From: Riptortus pedestris
Lineage: Eukaryota; Arthropoda; Insecta; Hemiptera; Alydidae
Assembly: GCA_019009955.1 (NCBI GenBank)
Contig: CM032228.1
Coordinates: 74,571,501-74,635,500 of the forward strand
Length of the DNA: 64,000 bases
Reading direction: 5' to 3'
Both the position numbers and the translations under genes were made by a program. The notes beneath the pieces are model-generated. The model ran no database searches, was not told where the DNA came from, and saw only the letters and a list, made by a program, of their open reading frames with translations. This document shows, piece after piece, positions 35,977-48,032 of this stretch. Within the stretch, counting starts at the first letter, position 1, and every line of letters starts with the position of its first letter.

Positions 35977-36390
35977 GATGGCATCATTAAAGAAAGAACA
36001 TGCATGTATCTCGTATAATAAAGGTCTCTTGAAAACAATAGTTGCCAGTTAAACTTAGAATAAAGAGGATTATTATATAACGGGGTATAGTGACGTGAGT
36101 AGGAGTGGGATTTTACTGAAGTCTGAAAACTAAAAAAAATTCAATATCTCCATTAATATTATAGATAGAAATAAATGTGTATAACAATATTTATAGGTTG
36201 GATTAAAACAGCTTCTCCATCCGACGTATATTGACTGAGATATTTCGACTTGTCTAAATCTCTAGTCTAAACTCCCCCTCCGGCATGTCCGAGTTCATCT
36301 ATTAACGAATACAGCTATTTACGAAGTTCTGAACGGATGTTATTTCCTGGTTAGGATTCTTAAGGAGAAGAAGCTGAAACATCTTGAACA
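35512..36390 (-). repeat. Two or three DR1 pieces, mostly reverse
   Basis: A forward 5' remnant at 35516 (AGCAGATTTCTCTTAAGGG) is followed by a reverse copy to (TA)n at 35936-35969, then a further reverse first half with AACGGATGTTATTTCCTGG near 36340. Confidence 0.6.
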
Positions 36391-36658
36391 TGTTAAACGG
36401 CACATCGATGTGATCAGAGATATATTTTACGTTAGTGGGCAAATGAGGAGAGTATGTCCGAGAAACTCATTTTTTAAAGACATTAAACATAACTTGGATC
36501 TCGGTGGGTGTAGTAATAAGAACATTGCAGCTTCTCAAAGAACACAATGGTTGCAACTACAAAGCGTAGAGCCTTTGGATCATGATGGAATTGTTACACG
36601 CGCCAATTTCGTTTTACAATGGGATGAAACTGTGTATACCAGAATATACCTACAATGA
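36362..36658 (+). CDS. Unidentified open frame next to piggyBac 4
   Basis: A frame of about 99 codons, open from before 36362 to TGA 36656-36658, with a protein-like composition: charged start (Lys-Leu-Lys-His-Leu-Glu-His-Val-Lys-Arg), then Gly-Gly-Cys-Ser-Asn-Lys-Asn and Trp-Asp-Glu-Thr-Val-Tyr-Thr-Arg near the end. I do not recognise the family. It follows a decayed DR1 end and stops six bases before the TTAA of piggyBac 4. It may be a fragment of an unknown transposon or a host exon. No ATG start is supported. Confidence 0.3.
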   Translation, partial: KEKKLKHLEHVKRHIDVIRDIFYVSGQMRRVCPRNSFFKDIKHNLDLGGCSNKNIAASQRTQWLQLQSVEPLDHDGIVTRANFVLQWDETVYTRIYLQ

Positions 36659-36667
36659 AATAGTTAA

Positions 36668-37562
36668 CCTTTAAATGTCAAGGCTGTGTCATACATGACA
36701 CCTATGCCGTAAGTAGTACACGCATGAGCTTGTAACAAACAGGACAAGACTGGTGTGCTTAATACCCTCCTATTCGATAGTCAACTACATGTCAAAATGT
36801 TTGTACCGGTAGGTGTCGTATTTGACACAGTCTTGCTGTTTAACTTCCCTTTTGTAAATTTTCTGTGACACTGAATTGGCTATTTATCACTGAAGATGAG
36901 ATTAGAAATGAACAGGACAGTAAGACAAATGGAAGAAAGTGATAGTAATTTATAAATAATAAAATAATAGAAGGGGAACCTGTCTTTGCTGTAAATGCTA
37001 AAGAATTATTTCCGGTGAACCCATAGTATATTGTGGTTTCCCTGAATGTTTTCCCAATAACGAATCGTCAAGTAACTATTTTCATGTTTTTTTTTTGTTT
37101 GTTTTTCGCAATATGTTTCTTATACTATAAATAAGTGTCCTTTGATTTTTTTTGTACTATGTAGGTTAATATTTGTGGATAACTTTTTATTCTTAGGTAT
37201 ATTTTTGTATAATAATAATATGCTACTAATATATGAGTATTTGCTTATTTATTTCGTAAGAAAAGGTATTATATAGTATCTTAATTATATAATAAATACT
37301 ACATAGTATATTATTATACGATAAATATATTTTTATTTAATATTTTATTTTAAGGTCTCATCAGCACGACGGGGGGGGGGGGGCTATCAAGCACACGTAC
37401 ACGCTAACACACTACTCTTCTTAACTTTTCTAAATGATATTTTGAGACAAGAAGAGTGATTCTGAGCAGAATAAAATGGAAAATATGCATATGGCAAGTA
37501 GGTGTCATGTAATACACCTACTTGTCAAATTTGTCCTGGGTCACAGCCTTGTCGTTCAAAGT
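36668..37562 (+). mobile_element. piggyBac-type element 4, short non-autonomous
   Basis: Left end CCTTTAAATGTCAAGGCTGT; the reversed right end is ACTTTGAACGACAAGGCTGT. These match at most positions and are flanked by TTAA at 36664-36667 and 37563-37566. Repeats built around AGGTGTCATnnnATGACACC-like sequence occur inside each end (near 36690, 36820 and 37500). The element is 895 bp and encodes no intact protein; a degraded Cys-rich stretch sits near 36978-37056. Confidence 0.75.
36978..37062 (+). pseudogene. Degraded Cys-rich tail of a piggyBac-like transposase
   Basis: In one frame the bases read Cys-Leu-Cys-Cys-Lys-Cys-stop ... Tyr-Cys-Gly-Phe-Pro-Glu-Cys-Phe, which resembles the C-terminal zinc domain of piggyBac proteins with an internal stop. 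The position near the 3' side of the element fits. Confidence 0.4.
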
Positions 37563-37959
37563 TTAATAACGTGATTTCATCTGCCCATTATGAATAATTT
37601 TCCTTTCAATTAAGCATTTCACCTTATGGTTGGAAACACTTTAATATATCTCATCATAGTTTTGGGGGTTTCCCTCTTTTAAGGAGCTCCACTTCTCAGA
37701 TGAAGACCAAACGACGAGTTTCTGATTAAACACGTTTCTGAGCCCTGCTATTATTGATTCTAATTACAAAACTTGTATAACAGGCGGTAGACAATGGCTT
37801 CCCGAAGGGATTCCCGCAGGTGGAAACATCTCATTAAAGTTGGCCATTCATAGGAAGGCGCTCCGGGTATACAGTACCCGGAATACATAGCGACATGTAT
37901 GCTACTAGACAAGGAGTAGAATGCACCTCCAAGGAACGTGCTCTTCACTGATAACTTTC

Positions 37960-38060
37960 AGCATTCACTAATGCTCTCTTCTCTTCGACGGTAAGGAATA
38001 TCTCACTATATTTACAATTAACAGTTAGGCATTTACCTATTATAATTGACAAGGAAAACA
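37960..38060 (+). repeat. Stray satellite monomer left of the array
   Basis: ATCTCACTATATTTACAAT, then AACAGTTAGGCATTTACC and TATTATAATTGACAAGGA match the 105-bp monomer. Two DR1 copies (38131-39490) separate it from the main array. Confidence 0.75.
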
Positions 38061-38130
38061 CTGGCCATCAAAAAAAAAGGTTTTAATTTTTTTTTTCTTT
38101 TCATTTTACTATTCCATCCTTACAGATTTT

Positions 38131-38721
38131 AGCAGATTTCCCTTAAGGGAAATCAGCTATCGAGGTTGTACTCATGACGGAATTTTCGAAATTTTTCTTC
38201 AAATGTCCATCGATCCTACCTAGTAGATGACGAAAATGAGGTCCGCTCAAAACTGTATTTATATATATATATCTATATATATTTGTCTGTTACCGCTCTA
38301 GTGGTTTTTGTTTAATCCTTACCAAACTCGATATTTAGTCGTTTTATGTAAAAAGAAAGATCAAGTTCGTTAACGGCTGAAATCGGACCAGTGGGAGGGG
38401 GGGCTTAGAGGGTAGGATTTTCGAAAATTCAAAATATCTCCGTTACTATACGTCAGATCGAACAATTGTACAGAATCAATCTTATTGCAAATTAAAATTA
38501 CTCTAAATATTGTCATATACATTTTCTCTCTACCTTGAATATTAACCGAGGTATTTGCTATTAAATCGGGGGGCCTAACGGATGAGAGTTACTTTCCCAC
38601 CAAAAGCTAGTTCGGCCGTTTTCCTCACTGGCTCGGCTCTCGTGAAATTTCTCTATTGTAAAACTTCACGTGGGAAGTCTGCTTAGTTTACGCTGCCCCT
38701 GCGTGACGGACTTTTTTTTTT
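38131..38721 (+). repeat. DR1 repeat, short form, complete
   Basis: AGCAGATTTCCCTTAAGGGA to CGTGACGGAC plus a T run. It has only a short TATATATA/CTATATAT tract where other copies have long (TA)n. Confidence 0.88.
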
Positions 38722-38755
38722 GTGCTGAATACAAATCTGGCGTTGGTTTTTATTT

Positions 38756-39490
38756 AGCAGATTTCCTCTAGGGGAAGTCAGCTATCGAGGGTGTACTTAT
38801 GATGGAATTTCCGAAAAGTTTCTTCAAATGTCGTTGAGTAAATGATGAATAAGAGGACCGTTCAAAATTATATCTATATATGTGTGTGTCTGTTAGCACT
38901 CTAGCGGTCGCTGTTTTTGTCTGATGGCTCAAACTCGATATATAAATGTTTCATGTAAAAGTAAAGATCAAGTTAACGGCTAATACCTGGATCTAATAAC
39001 TGGAAAGGGAGGTTTAACGAGGGAGAATTTCGAAAATTCTAAATCTATCCGTTGTTATTCGTCTGATCGAATTAAAATGTAAAGAATCAATCTTGCCGCA
39101 TATGTAATGTTCTATAAACTTTGTTATACACATGTTTTCCTAATAGTGAATATTAAACCGAGATATTTCCATATTTTAATTTTCGGCAATAAGTATACTC
39201 AAACTCCTACTGATGTAATACTAAGTATAAGATGTTTTTTCATGAACCACTTCATTCCAAGTTTAAATACCAACTATGGTTTTCATTGAACTATTTCTTT
39301 GTGATACACATGCAAATACACCACATGTGATGACGTCATCAATTAAGATGTTTCATTCTTTACTCGAAAATGTTTATTTGATCCCTACCATACTCGATAT
39401 TTAACCGTTTCAGTCAACATTTAATATCATATATGTTATTGGCTGAAATTGCACCTGGTATTGTGGTGGTTTAAATAGGAGGGGAGGATA
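38756..39490 (+). repeat. DR1 repeat, long form, 3'-truncated
   Basis: AGCAGATTTCCTCTAGGGGA, then first half, spacer (CTCAAACTCCTACTGATGTA) and part of the second half (CTCGATATTTAACCGTTTCA). No 3' hairpin. Confidence 0.75.
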
Positions 39491-39999
39491 AAAATTCAAA
39501 ATATCGTTGTATAATATGTTATTGATTCAATTGTGTAAAACTCTTGATTTTTCACAATTTTTGTTCAATGCAATTTTTGGCAGATACTTGAAATACGGTC
39601 CGTCATTAGGCAAAGCCCTTAGAAAATGTTTCATTAGGCCTTACTTTATATGTAGAGCTGGTAGGGCACATGTTTTGGATCTACAAGGTTTATGAGCAGA
39701 ATCGTCTCTTCACCAGGTTTTAAAGGTTCGCGAATTCGGCCAAATATTGTAGAATCAAGAGAGTTTTAGCAATACTCCAAACGTCCTCTGAGCCCATACA
39801 CCTACCTACTATGTATATAAACCTACTTTTTCAATTCATTTAAGCTACATAAAAACTGCTAAATTCTGTAAAAACTGGTTAATTTAATCATTTTATTTAT
39901 AAAATGTGAAACAAATTTTGGACGATACAGCTTTTTATGTATGGTAGTTGATAACGGCGCCCTAAAAACATAAGAGTTATGTAATTAAAGTAAACAAAA

Positions 40000-42900
40000 T
40001 TTACAGTGAATGTTTCACTATATAAAATGTTAGGGATTTAATCAATTACAATTGACAAGGATAATTTAATAAGATATGAACTAGTTGGAAGGAAAATATT
40101 CCGCAGAATACATTAAAATATTTGCTTATAACAGTTAGGCATTTAATCTGTTATAATTCACAAAGCTCGTTGAATTAGGTATAAAATAATTGTAAGGAAG
40201 ATTTTCTACTGAATAGTTCACTATATTTAAATATTACATTTAGGCATATAATCTATTATAATTGGCAAGGATAATTACATTAGATATCAACTAGTTTTAC
40301 AGAAAAACATTCTCTGAATAGATCACTATATTTACATGTAATAGTTAGGCATTTAATCTGTTATAATTGGCAAGGCTAAATGACTTAGATATCAACTAGT
40401 TTTACAGAAAAACATTCTCTGAATAGATCACTATATTTACATGTAATAGTTAGGCATTTAATCTGTTATAATTGGCAAGGCTAAATGAATTAGATATCAA
40501 CTAGTTTTACAGAAAAACATTCTCTGAATAGATCACTATATTTACATATAATAGTTAGGCATATAATCTATTATAATTGGCAAGGATAATTACATTAGAT
40601 ATCAACTAGTTTTACAGAAAAACATTCTCTGAATAGATCACTATATTTACATATAATAGTTAGGCATTCAATCTGTTATAATTGGCAAGGCTAAATAAAT
40701 TAGATATCAACTAGTTTTACAGAAAAACATTGTCTGAACAGATCATTATATTTATATATAATAGTTAGGCATTCAATCTGTTATAATTGCTAAGGATAAT
40801 TAAATTAGAATCGACTAGTTTGACGGAGAATATAAAACTTAATAGGTCAGTAAATTTACATTCAATAGGTAGGCACTCATTATGTAATAATTGGCAAGGA
40901 TAATTACATTAGATATCAACTAGTTGGATGGAAAATATTCCACTGAAGAGTTCACTATATTTACATTCAATAGTTAGACACTCATTCTGTTATATTGGCA
41001 AGGATAATTAAATTAGAATCGACTAGTTTGACGGAGAATATTCAACTGAATAGTTCACTATATTTACATATAATAGTTCGGCATTTAATCCGTTATTATT
41101 GGCAAGGATAATAACATTAGATATCAACTAGTTGGATGGAAAATATTCCACTGAAGAGTTCACTATATTTACATTCAATAGTTAGGCACTCAATCTGTTA
41201 TAATTGGCAAGGATAATTACATTATATATCAACTAGTTGCATGGAAAATGTCCCACTGAAGAGTTCACTATATTTACATTCAATAGTTAGGCATTCAATC
41301 TGTTATAATTACTAAGGATAATTAAATTAGAATCGACTAGTTTGACGGAGAATATTCAACTGAATAGTTCACTATATTTACATATAATAGTTAGGCACTC
41401 AATCTGTAATAATTGGCAAGGATAATAACATTAGATATCAACTAGTTGGATGGAAAATATTCCACTGAAGAGTTCACTATATTTACATTCAATAGTTAGG
41501 CATTCAATCTGTTATAATTGCTAAGGATAATTAAATTAGAATCGACTAGTTTGTCGGAGAATATTCAACAGAATAGTTCACTATATTTACATATAATAGT
41601 TCGGAATTTAATCCGTTATTATTGGCAAGGATAATAACATTAGATATCAACTAGTTGGATGGAAAATATTCCACTGAAGAGTTCACTATATTTACATTCA
41701 ATAGTTAGACACTCATTCTGTTATAATTGGCGAGGATAATTACATTAGATAACAACTAGTATTACAGAAAAACATTCTCTGAATAGATCACAATATTTAC
41801 ACGTAATAGTTAGGCATTTAATCTGTTATAATTGGCAAGGCTAAATGAATTAGATATCAACTAGTTTTACAGAAAAACATTCTCTGAATAGTTCACTATA
41901 TTTAAATATTACATTTAAGCATATAATCTGTTATAATTGGCAAGGCTAAATGAATTAGATATCAACTACTTTTACAGAAAAACATTCTCTGAATAGATCA
42001 CTATATTTAAATATTCAATAGTTAGGCACTCAATCTGTTATAATTGGCAAGGATAATTACATTATATATCAACTAGTTGCATGGAAAATGTCCCACTGAA
42101 GAGTTCACTATATTTACATTCAATAGTTAGGCGTTCAATCTGTTATAATTGGCAAGGGTAAATAAATTAGATATCAACTAGTTTTACACAAAAACATTCT
42201 CTGAACAGATCATTATATTTGTATATAATAGTTAGGCATTCAATCTGTTATAATTGGCAAGGCTAAATGAATTAGATATCAACTACTTTTACAGAAAAAC
42301 ATTCTCTGAATAGATCACTATATTTAAATATTACATTTAAGCATATAATCTGTTATAATTGGCAAGGCTAAATGAATTAGATATCAACTAGTTTTACAGA
42401 AAAACATTCTCTTAATAGATCACTATACTTACATATAATAGTTAGGCATTTAATCTGTTATAATTGGCAAGGCTAAATGAATTAGATATCAACTAGTTTT
42501 ACAGAAAAACATTCTCTTAATAGATCACTGTATTTATATATAATAGTTAGGCGTTCAATCTGTTATAATTGGCAAGGGTAAATAAATTAGATATCAACTA
42601 GTTTTACACAAAAACATTCTCTGAATAGATCACTGTATTTATATATAATAGTTAGGCGTTCAATCTGTTATAATTGGCAAGGGTAAATAAATTAGATATC
42701 AACTAGTTTTACACAAAAACATTCTCTGAAAAGATCATTATATTTGTATATAATAGTTAGGCATTCAATCTGTTATAATTGGCAAGGCTAAATAAATTAG
42801 ATATCAACTACTTTTACAGAAAAACATTCTCTGAATAGATCACTATATTTAAATATTACATTTAAGCATATAATCTGTTATAATTGGCAAGGCTAAATGA

Positions 42901-43620
42901 ATTAGATATCAACTAGTTTTACAGAAAAACATTCTCTTAATAGATCACTATACTTACATATAATAGTTAGGCGTTCAATCTGTTATAATTGGCAAGGGTA
43001 AATAAATTAGATATCAACTAGTTTTACACAAAAACATTCTCTGAACAGATCATTATATTTGTATATAATAGTTAGGCATTCAATCTGTTATAATTGGCAA
43101 GGCTAAATAAATTAGATATCAACTAGTTTTACAGAAAAACATTGTCTGAACAGATCATTATATTTATATATAATAGTTAGGCATTCAATCTGTTATAATT
43201 ACTAAGGATAATTAAATTAGAATCGACTAGTTTGACGGTGAATATTCAACTGAATAGTTCACTATATTTACATATAATAGTTCGGCATTTAATCCGTTAT
43301 TATTGGCAAGGATAATAACATTAGATATCAACTAGTTGGATGGAAAATATTCCACTGAAGAGTTCACTATATTTACATTCAATAGTTAGACACTCAATCT
43401 GTTATAATTGGCAAGGATAATTACATTAGATAAGAACTAGTTAGATGGAGTATATTCCATTGAAAAGTTCACTATATTTACATTTTATAGTTAGGCATTT
43501 AATCCGTTATAATTGGCGAGGATAATTACATTAGATATCAACTACTTGGATGGAGAATATTCCATTGAAAAGTTCACTATATTTACATACAATAGTTAAG
43601 CATTAAGTAATTATAATTTA
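40000..43620 (+). repeat. 105-bp satellite array, about 34 monomers
   Basis: The period is 105 bases (for example GTTAGGC at 40344 and 40449). Each monomer has GTTAGGCAtttAATCTGTTA, TAATTGGCAAGG, ATATCAACTAGTT and TCACTATATTTACAT; the 8-bp palindrome AACTAGTT is in most units. Three sequence classes differ in the block after AACTAGTT: TTACAGAAAAACATTCTC, GGATGGAAAATATTCCACTG and TGACGGAGAATATTCAACTG. The last two alternate for several units, giving a 210-bp period. No coding capacity. Confidence 0.95.
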
Positions 43621-43764
43621 CAACTTAGTAACTTTAATTAAATACCCAGTATACTCAGGTATGGAGTTATGTAAATCCATATTCGTGCAAAGCGAATAGT
43701 TACTCAAACAACGTGTAATAATCTAGTTACAATAGAGCGAATTGTAATGCACCCGATGTTTGTA

Positions 43765-43985
43765 TTATTAGTAGAGGCCATTTCCAAGGGGAGAGGAACT
43801 TCTATTTAAAGTTGTTGCTAACTCGATTATTGAAAGTTAAATGAGTTTGATAGGAATACTAAAGGCTTTGTGTGTTTTGTCGTAACTCCCATGGAAATAA
43901 ACAAGGTAACAGGTTGCCAAGTGAATGCAGTGGCTTCTGCTTGCGACTACCCAGTGTACAGAATGACAGATCGAAACAGTGCTTG
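43765..43985 (-). repeat. Dispersed repeat DR2, inverted copy
   Basis: Nearly identical, on the other strand, to 28325-28560 (GTTGTTGCTAACTCGATTAT; GGTAACAGGTTGCCAAGTG). It interrupts the satellite region. The 71-codon minus-strand frame here is part of this repeat. Confidence 0.7.
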
Positions 43986-44359
43986 AGGAATAAAGTTTTG
44001 GAAAACCATTCATGCATTCATGCGTCTTAAAACTGGATAACGACTCAGACAATCACATATTGCACACAGTGCGATATTTTGTACACATATAAATAATAGT
44101 CAAATAAGTAGAAGCAAGAAGAAGTTGTGATCCGTCCGTTCTTTTCTATTATAATTACAGGAGGAAGTTTTCTAAGAAGAATGGTTATTCTGTATAAAGT
44201 TTCTTCTAACTAGCTTTTTGAATGAAATTGAGTTTCATATGGAGACTATTGCTTTCTTGAATTTCTACAAAGAAAAAACACTTTTGAAACTTGTTTTGCT
44301 ATTGCAAGAATTTTTTGTCAGATACTATTAACGTACTTTAACTCTTTTCTATGAAATTC

Positions 44360-44575
44360 CACTATTACAGTTAGGTATTTAATGTGTTATATTTGACAAA
44401 GATAATGAAATTTAATAAACTGATTGGATGGAAAATATTTCACTGAATATTTCATTATATTTACTAATAACTGTTAAGCATTTAATCTACAATAATTGGC
44501 CTCGGTAATTAAATTAAATGTCAACTAATTGGATGAAAAATAGTCCACTGAATATTTAAATACATTTATTAAATT
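44360..44575 (+). repeat. Stray satellite monomers right of the array
   Basis: Two diverged units with CAGTTAGGTATTTAATGTG, GATTGGATGGAAAATATTTC and TGTTAAGCATTTAATCTAC. They are separated from the array by 740 bases that include the dispersed repeat at 43765-43985. Confidence 0.75.
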
Positions 44576-44837
44576 TATTATTCTAATTTAGCTACTGCTA
44601 ATTCACCAACTAATATGGAATGAAGGTATGCTATGTACAGGAAAGCGTTTGTGGTAAATTGTGTAGCATATTATGTACACTGCAAGGGTTTCCTGAGTGG
44701 TCAACATTCCACTGTTGATTTAATTCGATGAATTGTGTATCGAATAGAAAATTATGGAGTCTGCCAATTTATATTTGAATTTCACCTGAAGTAAATCAAT
44801 CCAAAATCTAATTAAATAAAAAGACCACCAAAGCTGT

Positions 44838-45135
44838 GTAAATTTGGCAGATTTCTCACGTGCTGGTATAATCCAATTGTGATATAATCTCACCACATAT
44901 TTTCTACTTCTAATTAAAAAACCGATGTGTAGTAGGGGGGGGGGCGGGGAGTTACTGAATGCAGAAAACAAGAAAGTAAAACTAACTCGTTTAATATTTG
45001 AGTTGCAAAAAAAACCATAGAATAATTGCAGGATACCAATATTTCATAAAGATCGGACTCATTATAAAGGATATATTTTGAATTTTCCAAGAACCCCTCC
45101 CCCTTTAATCTCCTACTATTCTAGGTCCGTTTATA
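44838..45135 (-). repeat. DR1 second half, reverse
   Basis: GGCAGATTTCTCACGTGCTG, ATCTCACCACATATTTTCTA, G-rich tract and TTCTAGGTCCG. Confidence 0.65.
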
Positions 45136-45139
45136 AGTA

Positions 45140-46050
45140 TTTATATTTCTGGCCAAGATGCACTCCTGAATATATAGTCAGACTGGAATCAGACCGTTCC
45201 TCAATGAATATTCTTGTTCTAAAGAAAATAATCAATTTTTGATTAGAAATATTATCCCTCCCAGAACAATGGATACCTTGCAGGTGGTTAATTTTTTTTT
45301 TTTTTGGTGGTAGGGAACTATACGAATTTAACTGGGTTACTAAAATTAAAATGTTTGCGGCTTCAAATTTAGTACAGGAATATTTTACCAATCTATCTAA
45401 CCCTCAAACACTACTTATTAATATAATAGTAAAAACCACAAATAATTTCGTTTGTAGAGATCTTGACCGGGTACCTGACTCAAAATACAATCCCCGTTTT
45501 TCTTATCTCATTTTTATTCTGTAACTTTTCACATCAGGAACTAGCGAATTACCTTCAATTTAACGCCAGCATAGAAAAGTTAAGGACTATAAGCCAACTG
45601 AGAGTCTGTAATAATAATTCATTAAAATATCCCATACGGGTAAAGCCCATATCATAAAATCAGACGGAATATATAATTGGTGTAAAAAATACATTTATAA
45701 TAGTCTGAAACATGAAATGCTACATTACTCTACACTTGTAATACAAACCGCAATATTTACAAGCAAATATAGTTAATAACAGGGACATACTTTCATTGAA
45801 ATATATGCTAAATATTAACATTATTGAATAGCTAAATATCTTATAATAAACGAAACGCTTTGAAACAAATAGGGCAAATATAAGCAAATTAGAATAAACG
45901 AAAAAAACTGCAAAAAATCCATGAAGTTTAATTTAATAAAAGCGGAGAATGTCATGAAAATGTAGCGATACGGATGGTTTCCCTCATAAAGAGAAGGGCA
46001 CAGAGAACAAAACCCCTGTGCCAGTAGTTTTCTTTTTTATATTTATCATA
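45140..46050. other. AT-rich DNA, no gene called
   Basis: Short open frames at 45131-45391 (minus) and 45463-45657 (plus) lack recognisable features. Confidence 0.4.
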
Positions 46051-46056
46051 CTCATA

Positions 46057-46950
46057 TTTTTCTTAAGGAAAATCAACTATTGAGATTGTACTCATGATGA
46101 GATTTTCTAATATTTCCTTAAATGTCCATCAATCCTGCCTAGTAGATGACGAAAATCCGTTCAAAATTATATATACATTTTCACCACTCTTGCGTTTCAT
46201 GAAAACTAAAGGTGAAGTTCGTTAATGGCTGAAATCATACCAGTAGAAGTGGGGTTTAGAGGAGGGGATTCGAAAATGGGAATATTTCCGATATATACGT
46301 CGGATCGAAAATTTGGGTATCCTATTGTAAGTTTTGGTATCTTTAAATCTTGCTCTTTACGTATTCACGCTATTATAATCAGAAATATTTAGACATCTTG
46401 TTTTTATCAGACATTAAACCCCCACTCCAACTCATGTCACTTTTACAATAAGGATTTTATCATAAACCACTTTATTTAAAGCTTAAATAGCAAATATAGA
46501 TTTGTTTGAATTTTTACTTTGCAAGGTACATCAAAATATGTTGCTTGAGGATGTTATCCTTTAATATTTTACCTACTTAACTCTAAAATGTTGAGCTACA
46601 ACACAATCGATATATAACTGATTTATTCAATAATAAATGTCATATCAGTTTAAAGCTGACACAGAGGGGTAAGAGGTAGGGTAATTCTAAAATTCATATC
46701 TCCTTTATTTCGGTGTCCTATTGAAAAATGTTGTACCAGTCTTGTTAAACTATTGATGCTCTGCAATTGTTGTTATATACATTTTTTCACAACTCAAATA
46801 TTAACCGAGTTGTTGTACTTTCTTGTTTTCAGCATCTAATAAACCCCCAAATACTACTCATCGAATTATTGAAATAGAGAATGAGGTCAGTGGAAACAGC
46901 ACGTGGAATATCTGCTTATTGAGTCCTATGAAAATGTGTGACAGAAAATT
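46057..46950 (+). repeat. DR1 repeat, near full-length long form
   Basis: Used as reference for DR1. 5' end AAGGAAAATCAACTATTGAG, block A TGTCCATCAATCCTGCC, a short TA stretch, first half (GAAGTTCGTTAATGGCTGAA ... GTCGGATCGAAAA), a spacer with CCCCACTCCAACTCATGTCA, second half (AATATCTCC-like ... ACTCAAATATTAACCGAG), and the 3' end GCACGTGGAATATCTGCTTA. The two halves share a common order of motifs, so the element contains an old internal duplication. No protein is encoded. Confidence 0.75.
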
Positions 46951-46967
46951 ATTTATTCCAGAATTGA

Positions 46968-47540
46968 AGTTATATATGGAGAGGAGATCTCTGTAGACAC
47001 ACGTTTTCCGGAGGACGCCCAAACCATATGTCAGACTTCCAATGGAAAGTGTACTCTTGTATGTATCAGAAATATGGGGCTCTGGTTATTCGGATGTGAT
47101 AGAGAAAGCTCAATTAAACTTCTTTAAAAGGCTTATGTGTCTTCCTAAAATCACTCCAAATGCTTACATTAGAATAGAATTTAACCCTACACACACCCGA
47201 CTGAAAATGTTCAAGAGGATGTTGAATCGGTGGAAGGCTCTACAAGAGAAGTCGGCAGATGATCTATCAAGACTGTGTTACATGCGCCTAAAGGAATTAT
47301 CTGCCAATTAGTCAATGCCATTGTATTTTCGAAAAGCCATGCCCCCTTTGCGAAGACAGCCAAGACATAGTTACGCACTTCATCCTTAAATGCCCCGTTT
47401 TAGCAGAGAGAAGAAACCACCTCCTGAAATGTCTCAAAATTTCACAGCAATCCATGGACAATTTGTGTGACCTTATGGACAAGAATATAATAAACTACAA
47501 ATATGTTTTCATACTTAAAAGTCTTTACGTCATAACAAAA
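46968..47540 (+). pseudogene. Non-LTR retrotransposon fragment with terminal zinc knuckle
   Basis: The frame 47042-47311 gives Tyr-Val-Ser-Glu-Ile-Trp-Gly and Ile-Glu-Lys-Ala-Gln-Leu-Asn-Phe-Phe-Lys-Arg-Leu, then Leu-Asn-Arg-Trp. This is the post-reverse-transcriptase block seen as LYGSEIWG ... IEKVQL.FFKR.L in many insect elements. After a frameshift near 47310-47340 comes Cys-Pro-Leu-Cys ... His-Phe-Ile-Leu-Lys-Cys, a CCHC knuckle closing such proteins. Dead by frameshift and 5' truncation. Confidence 0.75.
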
Positions 47541-47844
47541 CACAAAAAAAAAATAATACAAACAATATAATTATTAAAATAAAATTAATGTTTTATGTGT
47601 TTTTCTCTATAGTAATTATTGTATATAGTTTTTATTTTTTGTTATTTTTAAATAAATTCTCTATTTATGTTTATATAAAGAAAAGATAAACGGAAAATGT
47701 AATCACGAACATGGGCTGAACTCTTGCTATGAAATTGATAAATTTTTAAAGCAATAAAAATATCCATTCATTCATTCATCCATATACAAAGAATAAGGAA
47801 GCCTAAAGAAATCAATCATCATTGAATATTACTTCATGCAGTAG

Positions 47845-47945
47845 GATATATGGAGAGGAGAGCCCTGTACACATGGGTATTCCGGAGGACGCCCAAACCA
47901 TATGTCAGACTACCAAGTAGAATATCCACAGCCACGTCCGGTTCC
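47845..47945 (+). repeat. Second copy of the segment preceding the retrotransposon fragment
   Basis: About 70 bases match 46970-47042 almost exactly, including GGAGGACGCCCAAACCATAT. The two are direct repeats about 875 bases apart, perhaps from two truncated insertions of the same family. Confidence 0.6.
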
Positions 47946-48032
47946 CCGATGTGAGCTATCCAGACACATGCATTATAGAGATGAAGACAAGAATAACTGA
48001 AGAGGCTGTCCAGGGCCGTACATTGGATAAAG

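Noticed and set aside
40000..43620. Possible CRISPR-like regular array
   Set aside because: The repeats are contiguous 105-bp monomers without unique spacers, in eukaryotic DNA.
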